Assembly: GCA_900546715.1 (NCBI GenBank)
Contig: UREA01000016.1
Span: 1 to 30,088 of the forward strand
Length of the DNA: 30,088 bases
Direction of reading: 5' to 3'
Origin: an uncultured Mycoplasmatota bacterium
GTDB lineage: Bacteria; Bacillota_I; Bacilli_A; RF39; UBA660
Shown here one piece after another: positions 6,230 through 14,620 of the stretch. The notes below the pieces were generated by a model. It worked only from the letters and a program-made list of their open reading frames with translations. It had not been told where the DNA came from and did not search any database. The translations under genes were made by a program, and so were the position numbers. Numbering within the stretch: position 1 is the first letter of the stretch; every line of letters starts with the position of its first letter.

Positions 6230-7412
6230 ATTACTAGCTCCAGCTGGAGATTTTGAAAGACTTTATTTTGCATTTCTTTATGGGGCTGATGCGGTATATT
6301 TTGGAGGGCAAAATTTTGGGTTACGCGCCAATGCCAAAAATTTTAACTTAGAAGAAATAAAAAAAGCTACTGAATATGCCCATAGCTTAGGTAAAAAAGT
6401 CTATGTAACAGTTAATATAGTACTACATGATAGTGATTTTGAAGGCTTGGATGAATATTTAAAATATTTAGAGAAAATCGGTATTGATAGTATTATTGTT
6501 AGTGATATTGCCGTAATTAAAAGAGTAAAAGAATTAGGTCTAAATCTAGATATGTGCTTATCTACTCAAGCTAGTACAATGAACTCCAGAGCTGTCAAGT
6601 TTTGGAGAAATCTCGGAGTTACAAGAGTTGTTTTAGCTAGAGAAGCAAGTAGGGATGCAATAAAAAGAATAAAGGATACAGGGATTGAAGTAGAAGCATT
6701 TATCCATGGAGCCATGTGTACTTCATTTAGTGGTAAATGTGTTTTATCAAATTATATGACTTTAAGAGATGCTAATCGTGGTGGTTGTGCTCAAGTATGT
6801 CGTTGGAATTTTGCGCGTATTGACGGAGAAGTAGATTTAACTATTACACCGAAAGATTTAAATATGGTTAAATTTTTAGAAGATGAAATTAATATGGGCA
6901 TTGATTCTTTTAAAATTGAAGGTAGAATGCGTTCGATATACTATGTTGCAACAGTTATTTGGTGTTATAGAAGGATGATTGATGGCATAATTAATAAGAC
7001 TTTAACAGAGCCAGATAAAGCATATTATTTAGCTATACTTAACCGCTGTGCAAATAGAGAATCCGCTCCCCAATTTTTTGATAAATTACCAGGAGTAGAT
7101 GAACAATACTTTAATGGCAGAGATGAAGTTTCTAATCAAGATTTTCTAGGTTTAGTAATAGATTATGATGAAAAAAATAAAATAGCTACAATTGATACTA
7201 GAAATTATTTTGAAGTTGGCACAGAAGTTGAATTTTTTGGGCCAAATACGGAAACATTTAGTATAGTTTTAAATAAAATATATAATGACTCTGATGAATC
7301 AATTGATGCATCTCGTCATCCAAAGACAATAGTTAAAATTCCAGTTGATAAAAAACTCGCAAAAAATGACTTTATGAGACTAAAAGTGATTGACAAATCA
7401 AGTATTTTATAG
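6222..7412 (+). CDS. trhP2: U32 family tRNA hydroxylation protein TrhP2/YrrO
   Basis: 396 residues from ATG 6222; a GTG at 6213 is in frame but lies inside the AGGTGA ribosome-binding site. It opens with the U32 signature TELLAPAGDFERLYFAFLYGADAVYFGG. Further conserved parts are CLSTQAS, the cysteine-bearing HGAMCTSFSGKCVLSNYMTLRDANRGGCAQVCRW (iron-sulfur ligand region), MGIDSFKIEGRMRS and a later RCANRES. The C-terminal third is the U32 beta-barrel domain (FLGLVIDYDEKNKIATIDTRNYFEVGTEVEFFGP). Homologues (TrhP/YegQ, B. subtilis YrrO) hydroxylate U34 using a prephenate-derived step; the neighbouring methyltransferase then completes mo5U. It overlaps the previous gene by 8 nt. Confidence 0.9.
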   Translation: MTELLAPAGDFERLYFAFLYGADAVYFGGQNFGLRANAKNFNLEEIKKATEYAHSLGKKVYVTVNIVLHDSDFEGLDEYLKYLEKIGIDSIIVSDIAVIKRVKELGLNLDMCLSTQASTMNSRAVKFWRNLGVTRVVLAREASRDAIKRIKDTGIEVEAFIHGAMCTSFSGKCVLSNYMTLRDANRGGCAQVCRWNFARIDGEVDLTITPKDLNMVKFLEDEINMGIDSFKIEGRMRSIYYVATVIWCYRRMIDGIINKTLTEPDKAYYLAILNRCANRESAPQFFDKLPGVDEQYFNGRDEVSNQDFLGLVIDYDEKNKIATIDTRNYFEVGTEVEFFGPNTETFSIVLNKIYNDSDESIDASRHPKTIVKIPVDKKLAKNDFMRLKVIDKSSIL

Positions 7413-7455
7413 TAATATTATGAACTGGAAATCAAAATAAAAAGGAGAGATAAAA

Positions 7456-7920
7456 ATGAATGATAATAAATTTATTATGACTGCTGAAGGATACTTGCAA
7501 GCAGAAGAAGAATTAAATGAACTTAAAAATGTTAGAAGACCTGAAGTAATTAAGGCTCTAAAGGAAGCTCGGGCTCAAGGAGACTTATCAGAAAATGCCG
7601 ATTATGATGCAGCAAGAAATGAACAAGCCCAAATTGAAGCTAAAATTCAAGAACTTGAATATAAGCTTGAACATGCGGAAATTATTGACAATAAAGATAA
7701 AAATATTGTTAATTTAGGTTCTACAGTAACTATTAGTTATGATGATGGAGAAGTAGAAGAATATAAATTAGTTGGTTCAATGGAAGCTGATCCATTTGAA
7801 AATAAAATATCAAATGAATCTCCTTTAGGTATAGCGCTTCTTTCACATCGTATTGGAGATACTGTTAATGTTGCAAGTCCTAATGGGGGATACAATATAA
7901 AGATTGAAAAAATCGCATAA
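7456..7920 (+). CDS. greA: Transcription elongation factor GreA
   Basis: 154 residues, full length. The N-terminal coiled coil carries the tip motif GDLSENADYDAARNEQAQIE, whose acidic residues enter the RNA polymerase secondary channel to stimulate transcript cleavage in backtracked complexes. The C-terminal FKBP-like domain (LGSTVTISYDDGEVEEYKLVGSMEADP...SNESPLGIALL) is intact. AAGGAGAGA precedes the ATG. greA follows the yrrMNO-type genes as in Bacillus, without the udk gene found there. A terminator begins at its stop codon. Confidence 0.96.
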   Translation: MNDNKFIMTAEGYLQAEEELNELKNVRRPEVIKALKEARAQGDLSENADYDAARNEQAQIEAKIQELEYKLEHAEIIDNKDKNIVNLGSTVTISYDDGEVEEYKLVGSMEADPFENKISNESPLGIALLSHRIGDTVNVASPNGGYNIKIEKIA

Positions 7921-7949
7921 GCAATTAAAATAATTGCTTATTTTCTTTT
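7918..7949 (+). terminator. Terminator after greA
   Basis: TAAGCAATTA (starting with the greA stop) and TAATTGCTTA form a 10-bp stem with an AAA loop, followed by TTTTCTTTT. Confidence 0.9.
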
Positions 7950-7962
7950 AGAATGTTATAAT
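7934..7962 (+). promoter_or_regulatory. Promoter of tig with extended -10
   Basis: TATAAT at 7957-7962 with TG at 7954-7955; TTGCTT at 7934-7939 lies 17 bp upstream as a partial -35. The -35 sits inside the descending arm of the greA terminator, so the two signals are superimposed. Confidence 0.65.
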
Positions 7963-7987
7963 ATTTTATAGTTAAGGAGAGAGATGT

Positions 7988-9232
7988 ATGGAAAAAAATG
8001 TACACAAAATTGAAATTAAATTAGATAAGGAATGGGAATCTGCTTTAGATGCAGCTTTCAAGAAGAAAAACAAAGAAACAAAAATTGATGGTTTTAGAAA
8101 AGGTGCTGCTCCAAAAGATATTTATTTAAAGCACTTTGGTATTGAATCACTTTATGGTGATGCAGTTGATAGTGCTATTTCGGTTGCTTACAAAAAAGCA
8201 CTTGATGAAAGTAAACTAGAACCAGTAGTAGAACCAAAAGTTGATGTAACAGGTATTAGTGATAGTAATATCATTTTTGAATTTACTATTATTACTAAAC
8301 CAGAAGTAACTTTAGGGGAATACAAAAACTTAAAAGTAAAGAAGGAAAAGATTGAAGTAACTGAAGAAGAAATTGATCATGAAATTGAACATTTAAAAGA
8401 ACATATGGCAGATGTAGTTACTAAAGAAAATGGTGAAATTGTCGAAGGAGATACTGCTATAATCGATTTCAAGGGCTTTGTTGATGGCAAGGAACTTGAA
8501 GGTGGCAGTGGAGAAAACTTTCCACTTGAAATAGGAAGTCATTCATTTATTCCAGGTTTTGAAGAAGGCTTAGTTGGTCTTAAAGCAGGAGAAGAAAAAG
8601 AATTAAACTTAAAATTCCCAGAAAATTATATTGAAGATTTAAAGAATAAAGATGTTACTTTTAAAGTTAAAGTAAATGAGGTTAAAACAAGAGTATTACC
8701 AGATATTAACGAAGACTTCTTTAAAGATTTAGGATATGATGATATTAAAACTGAAAAAGAATTAAGAGAACAAATTAAGAAAGATATTCATCATCAAAAG
8801 GAACACATGGCAGAAGATGCATTTATTGATGCTTGCTTAGAAGCCGCTTCTAAAAATTTAAAGGTTGATATAAACCCTGAAATAGTTGAAGAAGAAACAA
8901 GAAGAATGCTTGATGAATATTCTAGACAACTACAAATGCAAGGTATGAATATTGATACTTATTATCAAATGACTGGTTCAACTGAAGATGATTTAAAGAA
9001 ACTTATGGAACCAGAAGCAACAAAGAGAGTAAAATATCGTTATTTACTTGAAGCAATAGCTGATGCTGAAGACTTAAAATTCACTAAAGAAGAAGTAGAT
9101 AAGAGAGCTCACGAACTTGCAGAACAATTTGGTGTAGATGTTGAAGAAATAAACAAAGTTTATACTAAAGACATTCTTGAATATGATTTAAAGATGCATA
9201 AAGCATTAGAAATCTTAAAAGAAAATAACTAA
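7988..9232 (+). CDS. tig: Trigger factor (ribosome-associated chaperone / PPIase)
   Basis: 414 residues. The N-terminal domain ends with the ribosome-docking signature GFRKGAAPKDIY (about residues 35-46). The FKBP-type PPIase domain (about 145-235) includes GDTAIIDFKGFVDGKELEGGSGENFPLEIGSHSFIPGFEEGLVG. The alpha-helical C-terminal arms include DEYSRQLQMQGMNIDTYYQMTG. Trigger factor binds ribosomal protein L23 and shields nascent chains. The N-terminus is trimmed by several residues relative to the usual MxVxVEK start. The ATG at 7988 has TAAGGAGAGAG upstream. It is monocistronic, with its own promoter and terminator. Confidence 0.96.
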   Translation: MEKNVHKIEIKLDKEWESALDAAFKKKNKETKIDGFRKGAAPKDIYLKHFGIESLYGDAVDSAISVAYKKALDESKLEPVVEPKVDVTGISDSNIIFEFTIITKPEVTLGEYKNLKVKKEKIEVTEEEIDHEIEHLKEHMADVVTKENGEIVEGDTAIIDFKGFVDGKELEGGSGENFPLEIGSHSFIPGFEEGLVGLKAGEEKELNLKFPENYIEDLKNKDVTFKVKVNEVKTRVLPDINEDFFKDLGYDDIKTEKELREQIKKDIHHQKEHMAEDAFIDACLEAASKNLKVDINPEIVEEETRRMLDEYSRQLQMQGMNIDTYYQMTGSTEDDLKKLMEPEATKRVKYRYLLEAIADAEDLKFTKEEVDKRAHELAEQFGVDVEEINKVYTKDILEYDLKMHKALEILKENN

Positions 9233-9257
9233 AAGCACAACTTAGTGCTTTTTTTCT
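9231..9257 (+). terminator. Terminator after tig
   Basis: AAAAGCAC (9231-9238), loop AACTTA, GTGCTTTT (9245-9252), followed by more T residues. It overlaps the tig stop codon. Confidence 0.88.
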
Positions 9258-9384
9258 TTGCGTAGATATAGTTTATCTGTCTAATTTGTGTTATTTTTTA
9301 AAAAAATGTTCATTTTAACCATGCGTGGTTAGGTATAAAAGGCAACTTGTTGGTACACTATATACATGAGTGGTGAATATGAAT

Positions 9385-9615
9385 ATGAAAGAGGCAATAG
9401 CTAAAAAAATATTAAACATTTGTAAAGATAGAAATATCTCAATTAATAAACTGGCTACAATGTGTTGTTTAACTCAAAGCACTTTACAAAATATAGTTGC
9501 AGGACACTCAAATAATCCTAAAATATCAACTATATATAAAATATGTGAGGGATTAAACATCACACTAGGCGAGTTTTTTTCCGATGAATTATTTAAAAAT
9601 ATAAAAGATGAATAA
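9385..9615 (+). CDS. XRE-family small transcriptional regulator
   Basis: 76 residues from ATG 9385, chosen because GGTGA (9372-9376) sits about 8 nt upstream; an in-frame ATG at 9379 and GTGs at 9370/9373 are too close to or inside it. It is essentially a single lambda-repressor-like HTH: ICKDRNISINKLATMCCLTQSTLQNIVAGHSNNPKISTIYKICEGLNITLGEFFSDE, of the Cro/CI type with LTQSTLQNIV as recognition helix. No sensor domain is present. Upstream, AACCA/TGGTT (9317-9330, centre ATGCGT) is a short palindrome that might be its operator. It precedes the surface-protein gene, but a terminator lies between, so a regulatory link is only possible. Confidence 0.85.
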   Translation: MKEAIAKKILNICKDRNISINKLATMCCLTQSTLQNIVAGHSNNPKISTIYKICEGLNITLGEFFSDELFKNIKDE

Positions 9616-9616
9616 A

Positions 9617-9644
9617 ATTGACCTTACAAGGTTAATATTTTTTT
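9617..9644 (+). terminator. Terminator after the XRE gene
   Basis: ATTGACC (9617-9623) pairs with GGTTAAT (9630-9636, one G-T pair) around TTACAA, followed by A and seven T residues. Confidence 0.8.
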
Positions 9645-9705
9645 GCCCTTTTGGGTTATAATTGTATATAGTAGACAGGATTCAACAAAATTTTTAATTC
9701 AACTT

Positions 9706-9714
9706 TGCTACAAT
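9706..9714 (+). promoter_or_regulatory. Extended -10 element before the surface-protein gene
   Basis: TGC followed by TACAAT (9709-9714) forms an extended -10 about 22 nt before the ATG at 9736. No clear -35 is seen at the right distance. A bare TATAAT at 9657-9662 is a second candidate. Confidence 0.45.
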
Positions 9715-9735
9715 ATATTAGAAAGGATATATTTT

Positions 9736-11115
9736 ATGAAAAAGAAATTAGTTATAATAATACCTATAATATTAATTATTGTTGTATTTTCTTCATTTTT
9801 ATTAATAAATAACAATAATAAAAATGAAGTAGTGATGAATAATAAAAATAAAATTGTTAATAAAGATAATGGATTTTTAACTATAATGTTAGAACAAGAT
9901 GATGGAACATATAAAGAGACTACAAATATTGGATGGCCTGGAGATGATTATGTATTTAATAGTGAAATGAGTAGATGTGAAAATGGTGGAGAACTTTCAT
10001 GGGATAATACTAATAAAATAGTAAAATTAAGTGGTGTATCTGCAGATTCTTGCTATGTTTATTTTGATACATATATAATACCTACAATAAATAATGTTGT
10101 TGCAAGTAACATTACATCAAATAGTATAACAGTAAGTGTAAGTGCTACAAATGGAGATAGTCAAATAACTAATTATTATTTTTCTAATGGTGGCGATTAT
10201 ATAGATAATGGTAATACTAATACATATACTTTTAATAATTTAACACCTGGTACAGAATATAACTTTAGTGTATATGTGGAAGATTCAGCGAAATATAAAT
10301 CAGAAGTTTATAATTTAAGTGCAACTACAAGTAATCCAATATTACTTGCAGATTATATAAAAAATACAGTATATCAAGGCGATGGAGTAAATGGATTATA
10401 TTACCATGATGGAAGCGGAAGTTATACAAATGCTGATCAAGAAGCAGGAGATAACTCATATAGATATGCGGGAGCAAATCCAAATAATTATATATGCTTT
10501 GGTTCGGATGCAGTAACATGTCCAAGCGATAACTTATATCGAATCATCGGAGTATTTGGAAATGAAGTGAAACTAATTAAATCTACTAGTTATGGCAGTT
10601 ATCAGTGGCATTCTAATTATAATAATACATGGAGTACATCAACATTGAATTCAACGTTAAATGAAACATATTTAAACAGTTTAGAGGAAGCATGGAGTAA
10701 CAAAATATCAACTCATAAGTGGTATGTTAAAGGATATTTTGGTACGGATATAACCCCAAAAAGGATGTATGAGGCAGAAAGTACAGGAACATCATGGAGT
10801 GGAAAAATTGGGCTGATGTATGCAAGTGATTATGGCTTTGCTGCAAGTAATAGTATGTGGGCAACAACATTATATAATTATAGTAGAGGAGATAATTGGT
10901 TATATTTGGGGAGTGGTGAATGGCTAATTACTCCTTATTCATCCTTTGACTCTTATGCGGTACTATATGTGCGGTCTTCTGGTTATGCTGGTCGGGTTGA
11001 CAGCGATGATGTAAACATTACGAAGGAAGTGCGGCCGTCCTTTTATCTGACTTCATCAACTACATATGCCAGCGGATCTGGAACTAAATCTGATCCATTT
11101 AGAATCGTAGTTTAA
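9736..11115 (+). CDS. Membrane-anchored surface protein with Fn3-like and DUF6273/C-type-lectin-like domains
   Basis: 459 residues starting at ATG 9736 behind GAAAGGAT. It begins with MKKKLVIIIPIILIIVVFSSFLL, an uncleaved signal anchor, followed by an Asn/Lys linker. Then come an N-terminal domain with a Cys pair (NGFLTIMLEQDDGTYK...SRCENGG...SCYVYFD, about 46-112), a fibronectin-III-like domain (PTINNVVASNITSNSITVSVSAT...NLTPGTEYNFSVYVED, about 115-200), and a large C-terminal domain opening with LADYIKNTVY and including YICFGSDAVTC, LYRIIGVFGNEVKLIK and GKIGLMYASDYGFA. It closes with WLITP (396-400) to EVRPSFYL (431-438). This last layout is that of DUF6273-type C-type-lectin-like modules. 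The gene overlaps the convergent flippase gene by 4 bp. Around 10931-11050 base composition changes sharply. Ligand unknown. Confidence 0.8.
   Translation: MKKKLVIIIPIILIIVVFSSFLLINNNNKNEVVMNNKNKIVNKDNGFLTIMLEQDDGTYKETTNIGWPGDDYVFNSEMSRCENGGELSWDNTNKIVKLSGVSADSCYVYFDTYIIPTINNVVASNITSNSITVSVSATNGDSQITNYYFSNGGDYIDNGNTNTYTFNNLTPGTEYNFSVYVEDSAKYKSEVYNLSATTSNPILLADYIKNTVYQGDGVNGLYYHDGSGSYTNADQEAGDNSYRYAGANPNNYICFGSDAVTCPSDNLYRIIGVFGNEVKLIKSTSYGSYQWHSNYNNTWSTSTLNSTLNETYLNSLEEAWSNKISTHKWYVKGYFGTDITPKRMYEAESTGTSWSGKIGLMYASDYGFAASNSMWATTLYNYSRGDNWLYLGSGEWLITPYSSFDSYAVLYVRSSGYAGRVDSDDVNITKEVRPSFYLTSSTTYASGSGTKSDPFRIVV
10939..11040 (+). other. Candidate hypervariable (DGR-type) segment in the surface-protein gene
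   Basis: Between the WLITP and VRPSFYL landmarks the coding strand is depleted of adenine: 9 A in the 70 bases 10931-11000, against 26 A in the 60 bases 10081-10140 of the same gene. G+C is 55 of 120 (46%) over 10931-11050. Many codons are of the NNY form, including runs TCC TTT GAC TCT TAT and TCT TCT GGT TAT GCT GGT. A GC-rich patch (11029-11040, GTGCGGCCGTCC region) closes the segment, where a DGR initiation-of-homing sequence would lie. No reverse transcriptase or template repeat is in this window, so the call is inferential; imported DNA by gene conversion is the main alternative. Confidence 0.4.
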
Positions 11116-12398
11116 ATAGCTTTCTTTAAAGCTTTAAAGTTAAGATATACTACAAATAATATGTTAATTACTTCTGCTATAACTAGGGAATATATACCAA
11201 TATGACAAAGGGATAATATTGCTAGAATTAATAATTTAATAAATACACCAAAAAGGGTTATTTTCATAGTAGTTTTAGCATAACCCATAGCTTGAAGAGA
11301 AGAAGTTAGTACACCTTCTAAGTAAAATAGAACAAATACGGGAGCAAGTATTTTAATATATTTGCTTCCTATTGTTGTTTTATATAGGGAAAATAATAGT
11401 TGATCACGGAATATAAATATGACAGAAGAAAATACAAGACCAATAACAAGAGCAAAAAGAAGTCCTTGTTTTATTCTTTTTTTTACCATTTCTTTATTAT
11501 TATTTGCATAATATTTACTTATCTCCGGTAAAAGGGATGAAGATACGGCTGCAATAAAGAATGATGGCATAGTTAAAAGAGATATAGAATAAGCATTATA
11601 TGCCCCATATTCTGCTAGAATATAGGTGCTTGAATAACCAGAAATAAGAAGTAAATTAGTAAGAATTATAGGTTCAAAGAAATAACCAATGTTTCCAACA
11701 ATTCTACTTGATACGGAAGGAAGCGAAATATCCAAAATATCTTTAGTTATTCCTCTAGTTGGGGTTAAGTCACATCTTAAATTTATTTTTTTAGGAATAA
11801 AGAATAAGAATACTATGATTGAAGATATTTCTGATACTATAGTAAGTAAAACTAGGCCAATAACAGCATTCATTACAGATTGTTCCATAAGTTTAGGCAG
11901 AATTAAAATAATAATTATTAATCTTACTATTTGTTCAATTATGTTACTTGTTGCATGAGGTACCATATTTTGTTTGCCGGAGAAATATCCTTTTAAGACG
12001 CTTGAAATTGATACAAAAGGAAGTGTCAAAGCCATGGCCATTAGTATTGGACCAGATTTTGGTTCTTTGAGTAAGTTTGTAGCAATAAAATCATGGGTAA
12101 AAAATATTATTATAATAAGAATAAAATTAATAAAAAGTATGAGAGATGCTGCAGATGTAAGTATTCTAATACTTCTTCCTTTGTTTTCTGCCACTAATTT
12201 TGATATAGATATTGGTATAGCAAGAGTGGCAATGGTTAGAAGTAGAGAATATGTGGGGGTTGCAATAGTATATAAACTTATCCCATAAGGACCAATAATT
12301 CTAGTAAATACAATTCTTATGATGAATCCTAAGATTTTTGTTGCAAAACCACAGATAATAAGAATTAGGGTAGATTTAATAAATAAATTATTTTTCAC
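11112..12398 (-). CDS. MATE-fold lipid/polysaccharide flippase (SpoVB/MurJ-like, MOP superfamily)
   Basis: 428 residues on the minus strand with about 12 hydrophobic helices. The opening FIKSTLILIICGFATKILGFIIRIVFTRIIGPYGISLYTIATPTYSLLLTIATLAIPISISKLVAE is typical of the SpoVB/YtgP polysaccharide-biosynthesis branch of the MOP exporters. This branch includes lipid II flippases and Bacillus SpoVB. The C-terminal part carries EGVLTSSLQAMGYAKTTMKITLFGVFIKL, also typical. The start codon is GTG (complement of 12396-12398) behind AAAGGTGAT. It is shorter than SpoVB (about 520 residues). A role in moving lipid-linked cell-wall precursors across the membrane is likely; the substrate cannot be told. 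It is the only minus-strand gene here, divergent from rel and convergent with the surface protein. Confidence 0.88.
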   Translation of the reverse strand: MKNNLFIKSTLILIICGFATKILGFIIRIVFTRIIGPYGISLYTIATPTYSLLLTIATLAIPISISKLVAENKGRSIRILTSAASLILFINFILIIIIFFTHDFIATNLLKEPKSGPILMAMALTLPFVSISSVLKGYFSGKQNMVPHATSNIIEQIVRLIIIILILPKLMEQSVMNAVIGLVLLTIVSEISSIIVFLFFIPKKINLRCDLTPTRGITKDILDISLPSVSSRIVGNIGYFFEPIILTNLLLISGYSSTYILAEYGAYNAYSISLLTMPSFFIAAVSSSLLPEISKYYANNNKEMVKKRIKQGLLFALVIGLVFSSVIFIFRDQLLFSLYKTTIGSKYIKILAPVFVLFYLEGVLTSSLQAMGYAKTTMKITLFGVFIKLLILAILSLCHIGIYSLVIAEVINILFVVYLNFKALKKAI

Positions 12399-12486
12399 GA
12401 TATCACCTTTAAATTAATTTTATTTTGTTATATAATAAGTATATGAGTTGTAATTTTTAAACTTTAAAAAATTGAGGTGAAATACA

Positions 12487-14613
12487 TTGGATAGAGCAAT
12501 AACTTTTGAGGATTTGGAAGAAAAGCTAAAAAAAAGAGAGAATTATGCGGAGATAAAAAGAGCATATGAATATGCTTATAATGAACATAAGGGTATGAAA
12601 AGACTTACTGGGGATGATTTTATTACCCATCCTTTGGAAGTTACTAAAATACTTATGGATTTAAATGTGGATGATACAACATTAATTGCATCGCTTCTTC
12701 ATGAAGTTATTAATAATGGTAATAAGACTTATGAAGACTTAAAGGAAGACTTTGGAGATGAAGTGGCAATGATTGTGAGTTCCGTATCCAAGATTAATAA
12801 ATTAGAACTTCCTGATAATAATGAAAAGTCTGTTATATATTTAAGAAAGATACTTGTAGGTTTAGCAGAAGATGTTAGAGTACTTTATATTAAACTTGCT
12901 GATAGACTTCATAACATGCGCACCAACTGGGCAATAAATCCGGCGAAACAAAAAGAAAAAGCTAATGAAACAATGAGTGTCCTTGTTCCGATTGCTCATA
13001 GACTTGGTATTAATTCAATTAAAAGTGAATTAGAAAACTTAAGTTTATATTATTTAAAACCAGATGTATATAATGATATCTTAGAAAAATTAAATAATAC
13101 TGTATCCGAATTAAATGATTATTTAGAAGAAATGAAAGAAAGTATTATTGAGCTTCTTACTGATGCTGGTATTACTTTTGAAATAAAGGGAAGAGTTAAG
13201 AGTGTTTATAGTATTTATAATAAGCTTAATAATGGTAAGAAATGGGATAATATTTATGATATTTTAGCTTTAAGAGTATTTGTTAATACGGAAGCTGAAT
13301 GCTATCAAGTAATTGGTTTAATTCATTCAAGATTTAGACCAATGCCTAAGAGATTTAAAGACTATATTGCATCTCCTAAAGAAAATATGTATCAATCTCT
13401 TCATACAACCGTATTTGGTGTTGAAGGTAAAGTATTTGAAATACAAGTTAGGACTTATGAAATGGATGAAATTGCTGAAAAAGGGTTAGCGAGTCATTGG
13501 TCTTATAAAGAAAAAGGAACTAAGAAGATTCAAAATATTATGGAACAAAAATTAGAAATGTTTCGTAATGTAATTGAAGCTAGTAATGATGAATCTGATA
13601 TTGACTTTGAAGAAGCGGTTAATACTAATATATTCTCTGATTTGATTTATACTTATACTCCAAAAGGAGATGTAATTGAGTTGCCGATTGGTTCAACTCC
13701 GATAGATTTTGCTTATAGGATTCATTCTAAGGTTGGGGATACCACTGTTGGAGCAGTTGTAAATGATAAAATAGTGCCACTATCTTATGAACTACAAAAT
13801 GAAGATGTGGTAAATATTAAAACAAATCCCAATGCTACTCCTAATCAAGATTGGATAAATTTATGTAAAACAAATCAAGCTAAAAATAAAATAAAAGCTT
13901 ATTTTAGTAAAAAAGATAAAGAACTTTATATCACTAAAGGAAAAGATATATTAGAAAAAGAACTTAGAAAAAGAAAATTATCATTTAGTGAAGTGTTAAA
14001 TAATGAAGCAGTTGATAAGATTCTTAAAGATTTAAAATTAAAGGATTTAGATGATATTTATTTTTCTATTGGAACTTTAAGGTATACCGCCGGTTATATT
14101 ATTAATTTATGTAGTAATGATTCTAAAGATGTTGATGATATTTTAATTGAGAGAAAAAGGGAAATGCCTAAAATTAATTATAAGAGTGATATATTAGTTG
14201 AAGGTACTCCAAATATTATGGTTAATATTGCTAAGTGTTGTATGCCTGTTAAAGGTGATGACATTGTTGGGTTTATCACTAAAGGACAAGGAATAAGTAT
14301 TCATAAGAAGAATTGTAAAAATGTATGCTTTGATAGTGATAGATTAATTGAAGTATCATGGAATATGGATAGTACAAATTATTACTATACTAATATTTAT
14401 GTAACAATTAAAGATAATAAAGATATCTTAGCAGAAGTAATAACAGAAATAGGTAAGAGAGATTCTTTAGTTAGATCATGTAAGACTACACTAAAAGATG
14501 AAAGATTAGTATATGAACTTAATATTAGAATAAAGGATAAAGATGAATTAGAACATATTAAAAATTCAATTAGAAAATTAAGTAATGTTGTAGATGTTGC
14601 GGATAACTTGTAG
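12487..14613 (+). CDS. rel: RelA/SpoT homologue (Rel): synthetase intact, hydrolase motif degraded
   Basis: 708 residues, a full-length long RSH enzyme. TTG start at 12487 behind GAGGTGA (12474-12480). The N-terminal HD domain (1-150) keeps H48, H72, D139 and N143 of KLADRLHNMRT, but the HDxxED motif reads HEVINN (72-77). The (p)ppGpp synthetase domain has GRVKSVYSIYNKL (235-247), the RFKD form of the RxKD motif (289-292), NMYQSLHTTV and FEIQVRT (318-323). TGS (YTYTPKGDVIELPIGSTPIDFAYRIHS), the zinc-finger/conserved-cysteine region (AKCCMPVKGDDIVGF) and a C-terminal ACT domain are all present. Rel senses uncharged tRNA on the ribosome and makes the alarmone (p)ppGpp. RFKD marks it as of the bifunctional Rel lineage, so hydrolase loss looks secondary. 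It is followed 7 nt later by the HAD gene. Confidence 0.93.
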   Translation: MDRAITFEDLEEKLKKRENYAEIKRAYEYAYNEHKGMKRLTGDDFITHPLEVTKILMDLNVDDTTLIASLLHEVINNGNKTYEDLKEDFGDEVAMIVSSVSKINKLELPDNNEKSVIYLRKILVGLAEDVRVLYIKLADRLHNMRTNWAINPAKQKEKANETMSVLVPIAHRLGINSIKSELENLSLYYLKPDVYNDILEKLNNTVSELNDYLEEMKESIIELLTDAGITFEIKGRVKSVYSIYNKLNNGKKWDNIYDILALRVFVNTEAECYQVIGLIHSRFRPMPKRFKDYIASPKENMYQSLHTTVFGVEGKVFEIQVRTYEMDEIAEKGLASHWSYKEKGTKKIQNIMEQKLEMFRNVIEASNDESDIDFEEAVNTNIFSDLIYTYTPKGDVIELPIGSTPIDFAYRIHSKVGDTTVGAVVNDKIVPLSYELQNEDVVNIKTNPNATPNQDWINLCKTNQAKNKIKAYFSKKDKELYITKGKDILEKELRKRKLSFSEVLNNEAVDKILKDLKLKDLDDIYFSIGTLRYTAGYIINLCSNDSKDVDDILIERKREMPKINYKSDILVEGTPNIMVNIAKCCMPVKGDDIVGFITKGQGISIHKKNCKNVCFDSDRLIEVSWNMDSTNYYYTNIYVTIKDNKDILAEVITEIGKRDSLVRSCKTTLKDERLVYELNIRIKDKDELEHIKNSIRKLSNVVDVADNL

Positions 14614-14620
14614 GTGATTT

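Noticed and set aside
9385..9615. XRE protein as HipB partner of the HipA-like kinase
   Set aside because: It lies more than 11 kb away in a separate transcription unit with its own terminator; nothing links the two.
10325..10525. Minus-strand reading frame within the surface-protein gene
   Set aside because: It is an antisense shadow with no SD and low-complexity Leu/His/Tyr content.
11118..11133. AGCTTT-CTTT-AAAGCT hairpin as bidirectional terminator between the surface-protein and flippase genes
   Set aside because: It lies inside the flippase coding region, has only a six-bp AT-rich stem and no adequate T run for either gene.
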